DNA of 24,193 nt from Lachnospiraceae bacterium UBA6403 (GTDB taxonomy: Bacteria; Bacillota; Clostridia; Lachnospirales; Lachnospiraceae). Positions 24,188 to 24,193 of this stretch are shown here, piece by piece (positions within the stretch are counted from its first letter, which is position 1; each line of letters starts with the position of its first letter). The stretch lies in the NCBI GenBank assembly GCA_002437435.1, contig DJPV01000029.1, forward strand, positions 13,507-37,699, read 5' to 3'. A program made the position numbers and the translations under genes. Below the pieces are notes generated by a model. The model ran no database searches and was not told the DNA's origin. It saw only the letters and a program-made list of their open reading frames with translations.

Positions 24188-24193
24188 AAAATT

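Noticed and set aside
1..24193. CRISPR arrays, rRNA and tRNA genes, prophage structural genes
   Set aside because: I saw no regularly spaced identical repeats, rRNA segments, tRNA cloverleaves or phage structural proteins anywhere in the window.

Overview
The window looks like a chromosomal segment of a Gram-positive gut Clostridium relative, most likely Lachnospiraceae (Roseburia, Agathobacter or Coprococcus type). The grounds are moderate-to-low GC, strong GGAGG ribosome binding sites, a T-box ahead of an aminotransferase gene, a LicD/CDP-glycerol-transferase cell-wall cluster, and DUF1003, DUF6512 and PucR proteins. This placement is inference from gene content; no rRNA or other marker gene is present.

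Layout. (1) 1-2732, minus: a secreted protein with four lamin-tail domains and a beta-propeller-like region, cut by the window edge. (2) 3011-4769, minus: a PucR-type regulator overlapping a DUF1003 membrane protein, with a promoter and a palindromic operator candidate upstream. (3) 4976-5233: a remnant of a tyrosine integrase. (4) 5318-10940, plus: a probable surface-polymer operon of HAD phosphatase, LicD phosphotransferase, NAD-dependent epimerase/dehydratase and a large TagB/SpsB-like glycerophosphotransferase. (5) 10937-12409, minus and convergent by 4 nt: a two-domain PPK2 polyphosphate:AMP phosphotransferase.

(6) 12438-20384: the most unusual part. A small HTH protein, an attenuator-like terminator and a three-gene SMC-like operon (JetA/MukF-like, JetB/MukE-like, JetC/MukB-like) lie between two copies of a long hairpin element. 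The two copies share a 50-nt core (47 of 50 identical) in the same orientation. Their arms pair within each copy but differ between copies in the outer part. The Wadjet nuclease subunit JetD is not in the window, so this is either a JetD-less MksBEF/Wadjet variant or a system completed elsewhere.

(7) 20410-22069, minus: alanine aminotransferase under an alanine-type T-box (GCA specifier, T-box sequence, terminator and promoter all visible). (8) 22070-23165: no intact gene, but a perfect consensus promoter, a short possible ORF and a bidirectional terminator. (9) 23166-23705, minus: a DUF6512-like membrane protein. (10) 23840-24187, plus: a small Gln-rich two-helix membrane protein.

The genes form separate small transcription units. 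The clearest functional groups are the surface-polymer operon, the SMC-like operon with its flanking hairpin elements, and the alanine-regulated aminotransferase.
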